A stretch of DNA of 64,000 nt from an uncultured Rothia sp. (GCF_916715725.1 NZ_CAKAPD010000004.1:62001-126000), one strand, 5' to 3'. Counted from the stretch's first letter, positions 1 through 8,786 are shown. Notes: a model not told the origin generated them from the letters alone. Numbers and translations: made by a program.

Positions 1-1
1 C

Positions 2-1327
2 ACCGAGGCGCTGGAAGGCTACATCCAGACCCTGGAGGCGGCTCGTGAAGAGGGCAAGGTCGCCCCGCGCCGCCAGGTGGATATTGTCATTGAGCAGACC
101 GCCGCGTACTACGCCCCCGGTGGTTTCTTTGATGAGCTGGCGGCTGAGGTCGCCGAGGCTGTCCCCGCACTGAAGGACGAGGCTGCCGCAGGTGCCGAGG
201 CTGCGAAGGAAGGCTACCGCCGCCTCAACAGCTACCTGGTGGAGAAGCTGCAGCCGGTCGCGCCCTCCCGCGACGCTGTGGGCCGTAAGGCGTACAGCCT
301 GCACTCCCATTCGTTCCTGGGCACCACCATTGACCTGGACGAGACCTACGCCTGGGGCGTGAAGGAGCTGGAGAGCATTATCGCTCGTCAGCGTGAGGTT
401 GCCGAGGAGATTGAGCCGGGCGCAAGCATTGAGCGCGCTAAGCAGCTGCTCGATGAGGATCCGGCGCGTCAGCTGCACGGCACCGATGAGCTGAAGGCGT
501 GGATGCAGAAGCTCGCCGACGCCGCCGTGGAGAACCTGGCGGGTAGCCACTTCGAAATTGGCGGCCCCATGCGCCGTATTGAGTGCTGCATTGCGCCCAC
601 GAACGAGGGCGGTATTTACTACACCGGCCCCTCCCCTGATTTCTCGCGTCCGGGCCGCATGTGGTGGTCGGTTCCCGAGGGTGAGGACACGTTCACGACC
701 TGGCGTGAAACCTCCACTGTGTACCACGAGGGCGTTCCGGGTCACCACCTGCAGATTGCGATTGCTACGGCTCTGCAGGGCACCATGAACTCCTGGCGTA
801 CGAACATGCTGTGGGTGTCCGGTCACGGTGAGGGCTGGGCGCTGTACGCCGAGCGCCTCATGGAGGAGCTGGGCTACCTGAAGGATCCGGGTGACCGCAT
901 GGGCATGCTGAATGCTCAGCGTATGCGCGCCGCCCGCGTGGTCTTCGATATTGGTGTTCACTGCGAGATGCCGATTCCCGATGAGTGGGCTGAGCAGCTG
1001 GGCGTTGAGCCGGGCACCATCTGGACTTCTGAGCTGGGTTACGAGTTCTTGAAGCTGAACCTGGACGAGTCCGAGGGCCACCTGCGTTTCGAGTTCCTGC
1101 GTTACCTGGGTTGGCCGGGTCAGGCGCCGAGCTACAAGATTGGCGAGCGCCTCTGGCTGGAGTTGCGCGATCAGGCTGTGCGCCGCGGCGATGACATGCG
1201 TGCATTCCACACGCGTGCGCTTCTGCTCGGTTCGGTGGGTCTGGACACTCTGCGCCGCGCGCTGACTGATGAGATGATGCTTCCTCTGGACACTGAGGAT
1301 GACGACGATGAGGACGACGACGAGTAG
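2..1327 (+). CDS. DUF885 family protein (5' end outside window)
   Basis: The frame is open from base 2, so the gene begins upstream of the window; the first internal start codon is a GTG at 77. The visible part is about 441 residues of a DUF885 protein. The hallmark is the HEGVPGHH motif (His codon at 725-727, the two following His at 743-748), which resembles a metallopeptidase-type zinc site; the family is generally annotated as predicted metal-dependent hydrolases, with no agreed substrate. No signal peptide can be judged because the N-terminus is missing. The protein ends in a very acidic tail (DTEDDDDEDDDE). The gene faces a convergent ATP-grasp gene across a strong shared hairpin. The family assignment is confident; the substrate is unknown. 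Confidence 0.85.
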   Translation, partial: TEALEGYIQTLEAAREEGKVAPRRQVDIVIEQTAAYYAPGGFFDELAAEVAEAVPALKDEAAAGAEAAKEGYRRLNSYLVEKLQPVAPSRDAVGRKAYSLHSHSFLGTTIDLDETYAWGVKELESIIARQREVAEEIEPGASIERAKQLLDEDPARQLHGTDELKAWMQKLADAAVENLAGSHFEIGGPMRRIECCIAPTNEGGIYYTGPSPDFSRPGRMWWSVPEGEDTFTTWRETSTVYHEGVPGHHLQIAIATALQGTMNSWRTNMLWVSGHGEGWALYAERLMEELGYLKDPGDRMGMLNAQRMRAARVVFDIGVHCEMPIPDEWAEQLGVEPGTIWTSELGYEFLKLNLDESEGHLRFEFLRYLGWPGQAPSYKIGERLWLELRDQAVRRGDDMRAFHTRALLLGSVGLDTLRRALTDEMMLPLDTEDDDDEDDDE

Positions 1328-1386
1328 ATTCTAGTCTGCTCGCTCCTCACCGCTTCTGGAGTATCTCCGGGAGATGCTCTATAGAT

Positions 1387-1426
1387 GAAGCCCCCGCTTC
1401 AGCTTTGTGGCTGAGGCGGGGGCTTC
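1387..1426. terminator. bidirectional hairpin terminator
   Basis: The arms 1387-1402 and 1411-1426 pair over 16 bp with one G-U, closing an 8-nt loop. It sits between the converging DUF885 and YgiC-like genes and can serve both. Confidence 0.8.
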
Positions 1427-1466
1427 GCTGTATTTTCGTGCGAGGTTTATCTATCGGGATTCTGGG

Positions 1467-2759
1467 CTATCCGAAGTTTGCGGTGCCGGGGTCCGTGGTG
1501 CCGAATCCCATGCCGGTGGAGTCGTTCAGGTCCACCAGGTGCGGGGCGAAACGGCACCAGTAGTCGGTGAGCGCCCCGTTCGATTCGCGGATGCCCACAC
1601 CTACGGTGCGTCCGTCGACCACCCACACGCCGAGGATGGGGTGGCTAACCGGGTTGATGATGCCTTCGTAGCGCGGTGCCGGGATGTATTCCTGGTAGAT
1701 GAATTCGCTTTCGGGGGCGTTGGCGAAGAAGTCGTCCTCTTCGGGCTTGATGAAGACGTCGTAGTCGGGGGCGTAGATTTCTACGCCGTCGCCTTCACGT
1801 CCGAAGAGGGGCTTGCGAACCCAGTTGCGCATACCGCCGCGGTGCCCCGCGTAGGTGGGTACGAGGTTCGGGTGTCCGGGGTACTTGTCCCAGAGCGCGG
1901 CGAGCAGCAGCTTATTGGAGAGGAACATCTTCCACGCAGGCTCGATCCAGCGGTCCATGGCGCCGTGGTAGGCGAAGAGGAGCTTGTCGTAGCCTGCTTC
2001 GCTGTCGGTGACGAGGTCTTCCCAGGGGTAGAGCTTGAAGAGGTTGGTGATGCGCCGTCCCTGTGCGTCTTCCCAGCTCTTGGTGTCTTCGTTGAAGATG
2101 ACTTCGTCGATGGGAATCATGTGGGTTTTGATGCCCGCCTGCTGTGCCGAGTAGGCGATGAGCCAGAGGTTGTTGTAGTCCTCGTTGGTCTCGTCAATCT
2201 CGGGGGGCACGTGTGCCAGGTGCAGTACGGGCTGCACGCCCGCGGTGATTTCGGGGGCGAAGATGTGGCGCCAACGGTTGGTGAAGGCTTCGCCGATTTC
2301 ACCCCAGTGGGCGTAGCCGCGGGTGTCGAGGCGCTGGTCTTTCGCCCAGGTTTTCTGGCTGACTGCCGCCTCCACGATGCCGGTGGGGGTGTCTGCGTTG
2401 TATTCGAGCAGCTTCATCGGGTCGCCGGGCACACCGGAGTAGCTAAAGTCGAAGCGTCCGTAGAAGTCGGCGTCGCGGCGGTTCCAGGATTCTACGGCAA
2501 GGTTGAACGCCGCCTGGGGCAGGCCGAGGGTGCCGAACGCGCCGGAGGCAATGTACTCGACGGTTTCCAAGCACATGCGGTGCATTTCTTCCGCCTGGGC
2601 GCGCACAGAGTCCATTTCTTGCGGGCTGAAAATGTAGGCGGCGTATTCGTTCCAATAGTGGTCGGTGTCGTGGGGGCCGTCCACGCTGTAGGTGAGGCCT
2701 TCCTCAATGATGACGTTCTCCCAGTCGGGTCGGCCGACGGGAAATTCTTCGCGGCGCAT
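1467..2759 (-). CDS. glutathionylspermidine synthase-like ATP-grasp protein (YgiC/YjfC type)
   Basis: 430 aa, the usual length of the YgiC/YjfC subgroup of the glutathionylspermidine synthase family. Typical segments are LLEYNADTPT (residues 117-126) and a nucleotide/Mg-binding stretch VRKPLFGREGDGV (314-326), with an acidic C-terminal catalytic region rich in Tyr, Glu and Asn. Members lack the amidase half of E. coli Gsp and are presumed C-N ligases; their substrate is not established, and glutathione is not the usual thiol of actinobacteria, so the Gsp name should not be read literally. It lies 134 bp downstream of a Ser/Gly-rich membrane protein in the same orientation, the order seen for ygiB-ygiC in enterobacteria. 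Family sure, function open. Confidence 0.85.
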   Translation of the reverse strand: MRREEFPVGRPDWENVIIEEGLTYSVDGPHDTDHYWNEYAAYIFSPQEMDSVRAQAEEMHRMCLETVEYIASGAFGTLGLPQAAFNLAVESWNRRDADFYGRFDFSYSGVPGDPMKLLEYNADTPTGIVEAAVSQKTWAKDQRLDTRGYAHWGEIGEAFTNRWRHIFAPEITAGVQPVLHLAHVPPEIDETNEDYNNLWLIAYSAQQAGIKTHMIPIDEVIFNEDTKSWEDAQGRRITNLFKLYPWEDLVTDSEAGYDKLLFAYHGAMDRWIEPAWKMFLSNKLLLAALWDKYPGHPNLVPTYAGHRGGMRNWVRKPLFGREGDGVEIYAPDYDVFIKPEEDDFFANAPESEFIYQEYIPAPRYEGIINPVSHPILGVWVVDGRTVGVGIRESNGALTDYWCRFAPHLVDLNDSTGMGFGTTDPGTANFG

Positions 2760-2893
2760 GAGGGGCTAGGCTCCTTCGAAGTAGTGAATGGAAAGCGGTG
2801 TTGTTACGTCACCGCGGGTGTGGTTGTTCTAGTGAGGAAAATGCGGGCGGGACCGCTCAGTCCCTGCCCGCATTCAGTGTCATGGCTGATGGC

Positions 2894-3832
2894 TTAGCCG
2901 CCGGAGCGGCCGCCACCGGACTTCGAGCCGCCACCGAAACCGCCCTTGCTACCGGACTTCGAGGAAGAGCCAGACTTGGACGAGGAACCAGACTTCGAGG
3001 ACGAACCCGACTTGGAGGTGTTCGACTTGCTGTAGGAGCCGGTGCTACCGCTATTGCTGGTGCCCTGCTTACCGCTGGAGACCGAGCCGGTGGTCTTGTT
3101 ACGCACCGTGGAGGTCTTACCGGAGTTATTGGTGCTGGTCACCTTGCCGGAGGAGACGGTGGAGGACTTCTTCGCGCTGCGGTAGGAGTCTTCGAAGCTA
3201 CCGCCCTTGGAGGACACACCGCTGTAGACGGTGCCGTTGCTGGGGCGGGTGGTGCTGCCTCCGGAGAGCTTGGTGCCCACACCGGGAACCGTGGGGGTGC
3301 CGGTAGAGTTCGCGGCACTTTGGCGGCCCAGGTAGTACCAGAGGAAAGCATTCGACGTATTGTGGCTGGTGGTCGAACCAGATGAGCCCGAGGAACCAGA
3401 CGAACCGGAAGAGCTGGAGGAGCCAGAGGAGTTAGAGGAACCCGAGGAATCACTGCTGGACGAGCCGTTGCTGGATGAGTCGGTCGGCTCCTGAACGCCT
3501 GCCTTCTCACATTCGCTATCTTCCACGCGCAGGCCGGTCTTCGCGTCCTGGCAGACGCGGGCGTACTCTTCGCCCTGCGACAGGAATGCGTTCTCTTCCT
3601 GGTGCATGGAGTTGTAGGCGAAGATGCCACCGCCAACCAGCAGCACGCCAGCGCCAGCTACGGCAATCATCTTGGCGATGCCGGGGCGGGTCGCACCCAG
3701 GTTCAGGGTCTGCTGGGCAGAGGTCTGTGCGGCGCGGGTAGCGAAATCTGCGACCGCTTCCATGCGGTTGCGAGGCTTCTTCGGGCCGTTGGGGGTGGTG
3801 GTTCCGCCGGGGTATTGGGGAGCAGAACTCAT
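2894..3832 (-). CDS. Ser/Gly-rich membrane-anchored protein, YgiB/DUF1190-like
   Basis: 312 aa. The N-terminal ~50 residues are hydrophilic, then comes one membrane segment (about 54-73), a short region with two cysteines (Cys94, Cys108), a long Ser/Gly tract, and a C-terminus of SGSKSG-type repeats ending in GGFGGGSKSGGGRSGG. The single anchor, the cysteine-containing stretch and the Gly-rich GGFGG-type end recall the DUF1190/YgiB proteins that sit beside ygiC in Gram-negatives, and the next gene here is indeed YgiC-like. That homology is an inference from architecture and context; low-complexity sequence could mislead. Start ATG 3832 is preceded by AAGGAGAG. Expected to face the outside of the membrane. 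Confidence 0.6.
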   Translation of the reverse strand: MSSAPQYPGGTTTPNGPKKPRNRMEAVADFATRAAQTSAQQTLNLGATRPGIAKMIAVAGAGVLLVGGGIFAYNSMHQEENAFLSQGEEYARVCQDAKTGLRVEDSECEKAGVQEPTDSSSNGSSSSDSSGSSNSSGSSSSSGSSGSSGSSGSTTSHNTSNAFLWYYLGRQSAANSTGTPTVPGVGTKLSGGSTTRPSNGTVYSGVSSKGGSFEDSYRSAKKSSTVSSGKVTSTNNSGKTSTVRNKTTGSVSSGKQGTSNSGSTGSYSKSNTSKSGSSSKSGSSSKSGSSSKSGSKGGFGGGSKSGGGRSGG

Positions 3833-3904
3833 GCATCTCTCCTTGAGGGGTGGTGCGTGGCGTAACGCTCAACGCGTACATGAAGCTGAGTGGGTACAGC
3901 ATCA

Positions 3905-3923
3905 TCCGGCGACTTTCGCCGGA
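3905..3923. other. short perfect hairpin in the 3833-4216 divergent spacer
   Basis: Arms 3905-3912 and 3916-3923 pair perfectly over 8 bp with a 3-nt loop. It lies 73 bp upstream of the YgiB-like start, so it falls in that gene's promoter or 5' leader. The remaining 384-bp divergent spacer holds no gene I can support. Confidence 0.4.
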
Positions 3924-4177
3924 CTATCGGTGTGATTCCAGCATATCAAGCCCCAGCTTTCGGGTTCTTAGCTGACGGCAAAATCTCAGTAAGCTTCGCC
4001 GCTTGTTGCGCAGTTGTTTCCCTGCTGTTTGCTTTTGTGATGATTCCCCCTTAAATATCTGCCTCTATCTACCTCAACGAACTGCCGTTACGCTCGCTTG
4101 CAGGCAGGCCAGCCGGAAGGTCACGATTCGTCACATCAGCCCTGCCCTGCGCCTGGTTGAAACACTTCTTCACACAA

Positions 4178-4191
4178 ACTCGCGCGCGAGT
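4178..4191. promoter_or_regulatory. 14-bp perfect palindrome upstream of the dicarboxylate symporter
   Basis: ACTCGCGCGCGAGT reads the same on both strands and lies 26-39 bp before the ATG at 4217, where a -35 region or operator would be expected. Regulator unknown. Confidence 0.4.
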
Positions 4192-4216
4192 GCACAAAAG
4201 TTTTAGAGTATGCCAC

Positions 4217-5635
4217 ATGTCTACACCGCATGCATCATCTCGTTCACGTCTGCCCAAGTGGGCTACGTCTTTCGGCAACCAAATCATTGCCTCCCTCATT
4301 CTGGGTATTGTTCTTGGCGCGCTCGCCCTCGCACTGGGCGGGGACGCGAAGAGCAACCCCAACTGGCTCATGGTGACCCTGGATACCATCGGTTCCTCCT
4401 ACGTCACCCTGCTGAAGGCGGCTGTTGTTCCGCTGATTTTCACCGCCGTGGTCGCCTCCATCTCGAACCTGTCGCAGGTGACGAACGCGGCACGCCTGGC
4501 GGTTAACACGCTCATCTGGTTCGCGATTACCGCATTCTTCGCTGTGCTCATCGGTATTGCGATGGGCCTGATCGTTCAGCCGGGCGTGGGTGCGCAGGTG
4601 CAGGGCAAGGCGTACACCGGCTCGACCGGTTCGTGGACCGCATTCCTGACCGGCCTGATTCCGGTGAACTTCCTGGGTCTGGGCGTCAGCGCCAAGTCCG
4701 GTGATTCCGGCATCACCGCGTCGGCGTCCTTTAACGTACTGCAGATTCTGGTCATTTCCGGTGCGGTCGGCATTGCCGCGCTGAAGGTCGGCGAGGCAGC
4801 TAAATCCTTCATCGACGTGGTCAAGAGCGCTCTGGCGATTATCCAGAAGATCCTGTGGTGGATTATCCGCCTGGCACCACTGGGCACCGTGGGTCTGATT
4901 GCTAAGGCAGTGTTCGCGTACGGTTGGGCGTCGATGGGTTCGCTGGTCGCGTTCGTTATCGCCCTCTACATTGGCCTGCTGCTGGTCTTCCTCGTGGTCT
5001 ACCCGATTATTGTGCGCGCGAACGACCTGTCGGTCCGCCAGTACTTCTCGGGCGTGTGGCCGGCGCTCCAGCTGGGCTTCGTTTCCCGTTCCTCGATGGG
5101 TTCGATGCCGATGACCCAGACCGTTGCAGAACGCAACCTGGGCGTGCCCCGCGCCTACGCATCCTTCGCGGTTCCGCTGGGTGCAACCACTAAGATGGAC
5201 GGCTGTGCCTCGGTTTACCCGGCTCTTGCCGCAATTTTCGTGGCGCAGTTCTACGGTATTCAGCTGGACTTCACCCAGTACCTGCTGATTGTGATGGTGT
5301 CCGTGCTCGGCTCGGCCGCAACCGCCGGTACCACCGGCGCTATCGTGATGCTGACCCTGACCCTTTCCACTCTGGGTCTGCCGCTGGACGGTGTGGGTCT
5401 GCTCCTGGCGATTGACCCGATCGTTGACATGGGTCGTACCGCCCTGAACGTTGCCGGTCAAGCTCTGGTTCCCGCGATTGTGGCTCGCCGCGAGGGCATC
5501 CTGGATGAGGAGCTCTACAACGCTCCCCGCTCGGAGGGCGGCTTCGTGGCTCAGGAATTCTACGATGAGCGTATCGCCGGTGAGGCGCAGCGTCTGCACG
5601 AGGTGGAGGACAACACCGTCGCGGCACGCCGCTAA
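4217..5635 (+). CDS. dicarboxylate/amino acid:cation symporter (DAACS family)
   Basis: 472 aa, polytopic. The family signature regions are visible: the SSYVTLLKAAVVPLIF segment near the N-terminus, a Ser-rich re-entrant loop (FVSRSSMGSMPMT), the GATTKMDGCA transmembrane motif and the late segment with DPIVDMGRTALNVAGQ. These correspond to the substrate/Na-binding core of DctA/GltP/GLT-1 transporters, so uptake of C4-dicarboxylates, glutamate or aspartate driven by Na+ or H+ is likely. The ATG at 4217 is preferred over an in-frame TTG at 4157, although neither has a good ribosome-binding site; a TAGAGT box about 8 bp upstream of the ATG makes a leaderless transcript possible. A palindrome precedes it and a 19-bp hairpin follows it. 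Substrate cannot be fixed from sequence. Confidence 0.9.
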   Translation: MSTPHASSRSRLPKWATSFGNQIIASLILGIVLGALALALGGDAKSNPNWLMVTLDTIGSSYVTLLKAAVVPLIFTAVVASISNLSQVTNAARLAVNTLIWFAITAFFAVLIGIAMGLIVQPGVGAQVQGKAYTGSTGSWTAFLTGLIPVNFLGLGVSAKSGDSGITASASFNVLQILVISGAVGIAALKVGEAAKSFIDVVKSALAIIQKILWWIIRLAPLGTVGLIAKAVFAYGWASMGSLVAFVIALYIGLLLVFLVVYPIIVRANDLSVRQYFSGVWPALQLGFVSRSSMGSMPMTQTVAERNLGVPRAYASFAVPLGATTKMDGCASVYPALAAIFVAQFYGIQLDFTQYLLIVMVSVLGSAATAGTTGAIVMLTLTLSTLGLPLDGVGLLLAIDPIVDMGRTALNVAGQALVPAIVARREGILDEELYNAPRSEGGFVAQEFYDERIAGEAQRLHEVEDNTVAARR

Positions 5636-5649
5636 CCTGGCAACTCTTG

Positions 5650-5697
5650 AAGCTACACGGCGCTAGGCTGTACTGCCTAGCGCCGTGTAGCTTTCTT
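5650..5697 (+). terminator. rho-independent terminator, perfect 19-bp stem
   Basis: Arms 5650-5668 and 5675-5693 are perfectly complementary with a 6-nt loop and are followed by TCTT. It closes the symporter gene. Confidence 0.9.
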
Positions 5698-5789
5698 AAT
5701 CTCGTGCCTCAGCATGGGCGAAATACATTTGTCAAGCGTCATAAAAGTGTCACTATTGATTCTTCTTTTCTTTAACGTTTGAGAAGAGT

Positions 5790-5851
5790 TATGATTTTGA
5801 ACGGCGTGTTCCATCTCCTACGTGGTTGAGGGGGATGGGACACGCTCTTTT
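5790..5851 (+). promoter_or_regulatory. -10-like TATGAT followed at once by a terminator-like hairpin
   Basis: TATGAT at 5790-5795 is a good -10 box, though no clear -35 is seen. Arms 5804-5818 and 5831-5845 pair over 15 bp (two G-U) and are followed by TCTTTT. A transcript starting near 5802 would meet this hairpin immediately, 95 bp before maf. It could be an attenuator or a very short RNA. Confidence 0.35.
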
Positions 5852-5945
5852 CATATCCCCTCACCTCCCCCTTCCCCAGCTTCTCAGTGCCCTTCAATCT
5901 GCACCCGAGGGTAAACCTCACCCGCGAGGCACTAAAATAGAACCT

Positions 5946-6653
5946 ATGAGTACCACACCGATTCGCCTGATTCTCGCCTCCGCGTCCCCCGCGCGGCGCA
6001 AGCTCCTGGAGGATTCCCGCATTGCTTTTACGGTGCGCGTCTCCTCCGTCGATGAGGACGCTGCGCTCGCCGCCGCCAACGAGCAGGCGCGAGGGCAGGG
6101 ACGTGCGGGACTCACCCCGGCTGAAACCGCCTCCCTGCTGGCGCAGTTGAAGGCGCAAGCGGTTGCCGCGGAACTTGCCGCCGAGGGTGTGCACGATGCG
6201 CTGGTTCTGGGTTGCGATTCGGTCTTCGAGTTTGAGGGCGTCGCCTACGGCAAGCCGCACACTGCCGAGGCGGCACGCGAGCGCATCAGTGCGATGAGTG
6301 GCAACCACGGCGTACTGCACACCGGTCACGCGCTCGTGGATTTGCGCGGTATTGAGCCGGGCGCCGAGTTGCCTGTTGCTTCCGACCTGCCTACCGTTTC
6401 CGAACTGCGCAGCGCCACCGTCCACTTTGACGAACTCACCCCCGAAGAAATCGAGGCATACATTGCCACCGGCGAGCCGCTCTGGGTGGCGGGTTCTTTC
6501 ACCCTGGACGGTTACGGTTCCGCGTTCATTCGCGGTATTGAGGGCGAGTTCCATACGGTGGTGGGTCTATCCATCCACGCGCTACGCGATATGCTGCGCC
6601 GCCGCGAAGTAGCGGTGACCGATTTGTGGCTACCGCCTGAGGAAGAGAATTAG
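5946..6653 (+). CDS. maf: Maf-family nucleoside triphosphate pyrophosphatase
   Basis: 235 aa. The N-terminal LILASASPARRKLL (8-21) and the GCDSVF stretch with Asp91, followed by GKP, are the Maf signature. Maf/YhdE-type enzymes hydrolyse non-canonical or excess NTPs to NMP and pyrophosphate in the cytoplasm, and Maf has been linked to septum arrest in Bacillus. I start at ATG 5946 because the family motif begins a few residues later; the longer open frame back to 5826 would add about 40 residues overlapping the hairpin region. Actinobacterial maf often neighbours acyl-CoA carboxylase genes, as here with the carboxylase alpha chain 150 bp downstream. Confidence 0.9.
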   Translation: MSTTPIRLILASASPARRKLLEDSRIAFTVRVSSVDEDAALAAANEQARGQGRAGLTPAETASLLAQLKAQAVAAELAAEGVHDALVLGCDSVFEFEGVAYGKPHTAEAARERISAMSGNHGVLHTGHALVDLRGIEPGAELPVASDLPTVSELRSATVHFDELTPEEIEAYIATGEPLWVAGSFTLDGYGSAFIRGIEGEFHTVVGLSIHALRDMLRRREVAVTDLWLPPEEEN

Positions 6654-6803
6654 AACCAACCCACAGCATAAATCTGTCTCAAAGCGCGCCCTGAAATATA
6701 CATTGTTGAACACCAATCGATAAGATAGAACAGTATGATGCGCGTTATATTCGCCAATCCTGCCGATGTATCCTTGGAGCAGGAGATTAAAGGAGAGCTT
6801 TAA

Positions 6804-8624
6804 GTGACTCAGCACCAGGCAGAAGCCGCCAAGAAATTTACTGCAGTCCCCGGCCGCCACACCGGCCCGGTCAGCAAGATTCTGATCGCTAACCGCGGTG
6901 AAATTGCTGTCCGCGTGATTCGTGCAGCCCGCGATGAGGGTCTGCAGACCGTCGCCGTCTACGCTGACCCGGACCGCGACGCCCAGCATGTGAAGCTTGC
7001 CGATGAAGCCTACGCTCTCGGCGGTGCCACCGCGGCGCAGTCCTACCTGGTGATGGACAAGCTCATTGAGATTGCTATCCGCTCCGGCGCTGACGCTGTA
7101 CACCCCGGCTACGGCTTCCTTTCCGAGAACGCGCAGTTCGCTCAGAAGTGCATCGACGCGGGTCTGACCTGGATTGGCCCCTCCCCCGAGTCCATTACCC
7201 AGCTGGGCGATAAGGTGGCGGCACGCCACATCGCGCAGAAGGTGGGTGCTCCCCTGGTGCCCGGCACCAAGGATCCCGTTAAGTCCGCCGATGAGGTTGT
7301 CGCGTTCGCTGATGAGCACGGCCTGCCCATTGCGGTGAAGGCCGCATTTGGTGGCGGTGGCCGCGGCATTAAGGTGGCACGCGACCGCGAGAGCATTGTT
7401 GAGATGTACGAGTCCGCTGTTCGCGAGGCTACCGCGGCGTTCGGTCGCGGTGAGTGCTTCATCGAGCGTTTCTTAGATTCGCCCCGCCACGTTGAGACCC
7501 AGTGCCTGGCGGATGCGCACGGCAACGTCGTGGTGGTTTCCACCCGTGACTGCTCCCTGCAGCGCCGTAACCAGAAGCTCGTTGAGGAGGCGCCCGCCCC
7601 CTACCTGAGCGATAAGCAGAACGAGCGCCTGTACGAGGCGTCCCGCGCGATTCTGCGTGAGGCTGGCTACCAGGGCGCCGGCACCTGTGAGTTCCTGGTC
7701 GGCACTGACGGCACGATCTCCTTCCTTGAGGTGAACACTCGACTGCAGGTGGAGCACCCGGTCTCCGAGGAGATTTCCGGTCTGGACCTGGTTCGCGAGC
7801 AGTTCCGTATTGCCCGCGGCGAGAAGATTGAGGAGAAGGACCCGGTTCTGCGCGGTCACTCCTTCGAGTTCCGTATTAACGGTGAGGATGCGGGCCGTTC
7901 CTTCATGCCCGCCCCCGGCACCATCGAGAAGATGACCGTGCCCACCGGCCCCGGTGTTCGCTGGGATTCCGGCTTTGTGGCTGGCGACGTTATCGGCGGT
8001 AACTTCGATTCCATGCTGGCTAAGCTCATTGTCACCGGCGCGGACCGCAAGCAGGCTCTGCAGCGTGCCCGCCGTGCCCTGGCTGAGCTGACCATTGAGG
8101 GCATGCCGACCGTCATTCCGTTCCACCGCGTCGTGCTGGATGACCCCGCTTTCGCGCCGGCTGAGGGCGGCGATTTCAAGGTGCACACCCGCTGGATTGA
8201 GACCGAGTTCAACAACACCATCCCCATGTACTCCGGCGCGCCCGGCAGCGTGGATTCCGATGAGGATGAGCGCACCACCGTGGTCGTTGAGGTCAACGGC
8301 AAGCGCATGGAGGTGTCCCTGCCGGATCTGAGCGGTGGCGCGAAGCCTGCCGCTAAGCCCGCCGCCAAGACCCGCAAGTCCCGTTCGGCACGTAGCGCGG
8401 CAAAGGGTGGCGGCGACGAGCTGACCAGCCCCATGCAGGGCACCATCGTGAAGGTGGCGGCTTCTGACGGCGACACCGTCGCTGAAGGCGACCTGATTCT
8501 GGTGCTGGAGGCTATGAAGATGGAGCAGCCCATTACCGCGCACAAGGCGGGTAAGGTTTCGGGTCTGTCCGCTAAGGCCGGCGATACCGTCACCTCCGGT
8601 GCGGTGCTGGCTACCATCAAGTAA
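6804..8624 (+). CDS. acetyl/propionyl-CoA carboxylase alpha chain (biotin carboxylase-BCCP fusion)
   Basis: 606 aa. The order is biotin carboxylase N-domain (from about residue 25), ATP-grasp with the Gly-rich KAAFGGGGRGIKV loop, the EVNTRLQVEHPV motif, biotin carboxylase C-domain, an Ala/Lys-rich hinge, and a C-terminal biotinyl domain with EAMKMEQ; the biotin-accepting lysine is Lys572. It carboxylates its own biotin with bicarbonate and ATP; a separate beta carboxyltransferase, not in this window, completes malonyl-CoA or methylmalonyl-CoA synthesis. This matches AccA3-type proteins of actinobacteria. GTG 6804 is chosen because AAAGGAGAG stands 6 bp before it. Confidence 0.93.
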   Translation: MTQHQAEAAKKFTAVPGRHTGPVSKILIANRGEIAVRVIRAARDEGLQTVAVYADPDRDAQHVKLADEAYALGGATAAQSYLVMDKLIEIAIRSGADAVHPGYGFLSENAQFAQKCIDAGLTWIGPSPESITQLGDKVAARHIAQKVGAPLVPGTKDPVKSADEVVAFADEHGLPIAVKAAFGGGGRGIKVARDRESIVEMYESAVREATAAFGRGECFIERFLDSPRHVETQCLADAHGNVVVVSTRDCSLQRRNQKLVEEAPAPYLSDKQNERLYEASRAILREAGYQGAGTCEFLVGTDGTISFLEVNTRLQVEHPVSEEISGLDLVREQFRIARGEKIEEKDPVLRGHSFEFRINGEDAGRSFMPAPGTIEKMTVPTGPGVRWDSGFVAGDVIGGNFDSMLAKLIVTGADRKQALQRARRALAELTIEGMPTVIPFHRVVLDDPAFAPAEGGDFKVHTRWIETEFNNTIPMYSGAPGSVDSDEDERTTVVVEVNGKRMEVSLPDLSGGAKPAAKPAAKTRKSRSARSAAKGGGDELTSPMQGTIVKVAASDGDTVAEGDLILVLEAMKMEQPITAHKAGKVSGLSAKAGDTVTSGAVLATIK

Positions 8625-8670
8625 CGCTTCGCCGCGATACCGCGGTCACGCAAGCGCTATAGGCTATACG

Positions 8671-8724
8671 AATCCCCCGGAAGGGTATGAGGTCCTCTCT
8701 CGTATCTTTCCGGGGGATTTTCTA
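8671..8724 (+). terminator. terminator after the carboxylase gene
   Basis: Arms 8671-8682 and 8708-8719 form a perfect 12-bp stem; the interior can pair further with G-U, and TTTTC follows. Confidence 0.8.
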
Positions 8725-8732
8725 TGTCCGCC

Positions 8733-8786
8733 CTTGTCTATTTCTCCGCTCCTGTCTATTTCTGCGCTCTTGTCTGTTTCTGTGGG
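8733..8786 (+). repeat. three tandem 18-bp imperfect repeats
   Basis: Units 8733-8750, 8751-8768 and 8769-8786 share a TGTCTATTTCT-type core; the first two differ at two positions and the third has drifted. They lie in the 405-bp spacer 8625-9029 between the carboxylase terminator and the promoter of the transporter. No gene is supported there. Confidence 0.7.

Noticed and set aside
4157..4216. N-terminal extension of the dicarboxylate symporter
   Set aside because: It needs a TTG start without a ribosome-binding site and covers the palindrome at 4178-4191; the ATG at 4217 is preferred.
8733..8786. Possible CRISPR array
   Set aside because: Only three contiguous 18-bp units without spacers, and no cas genes nearby.
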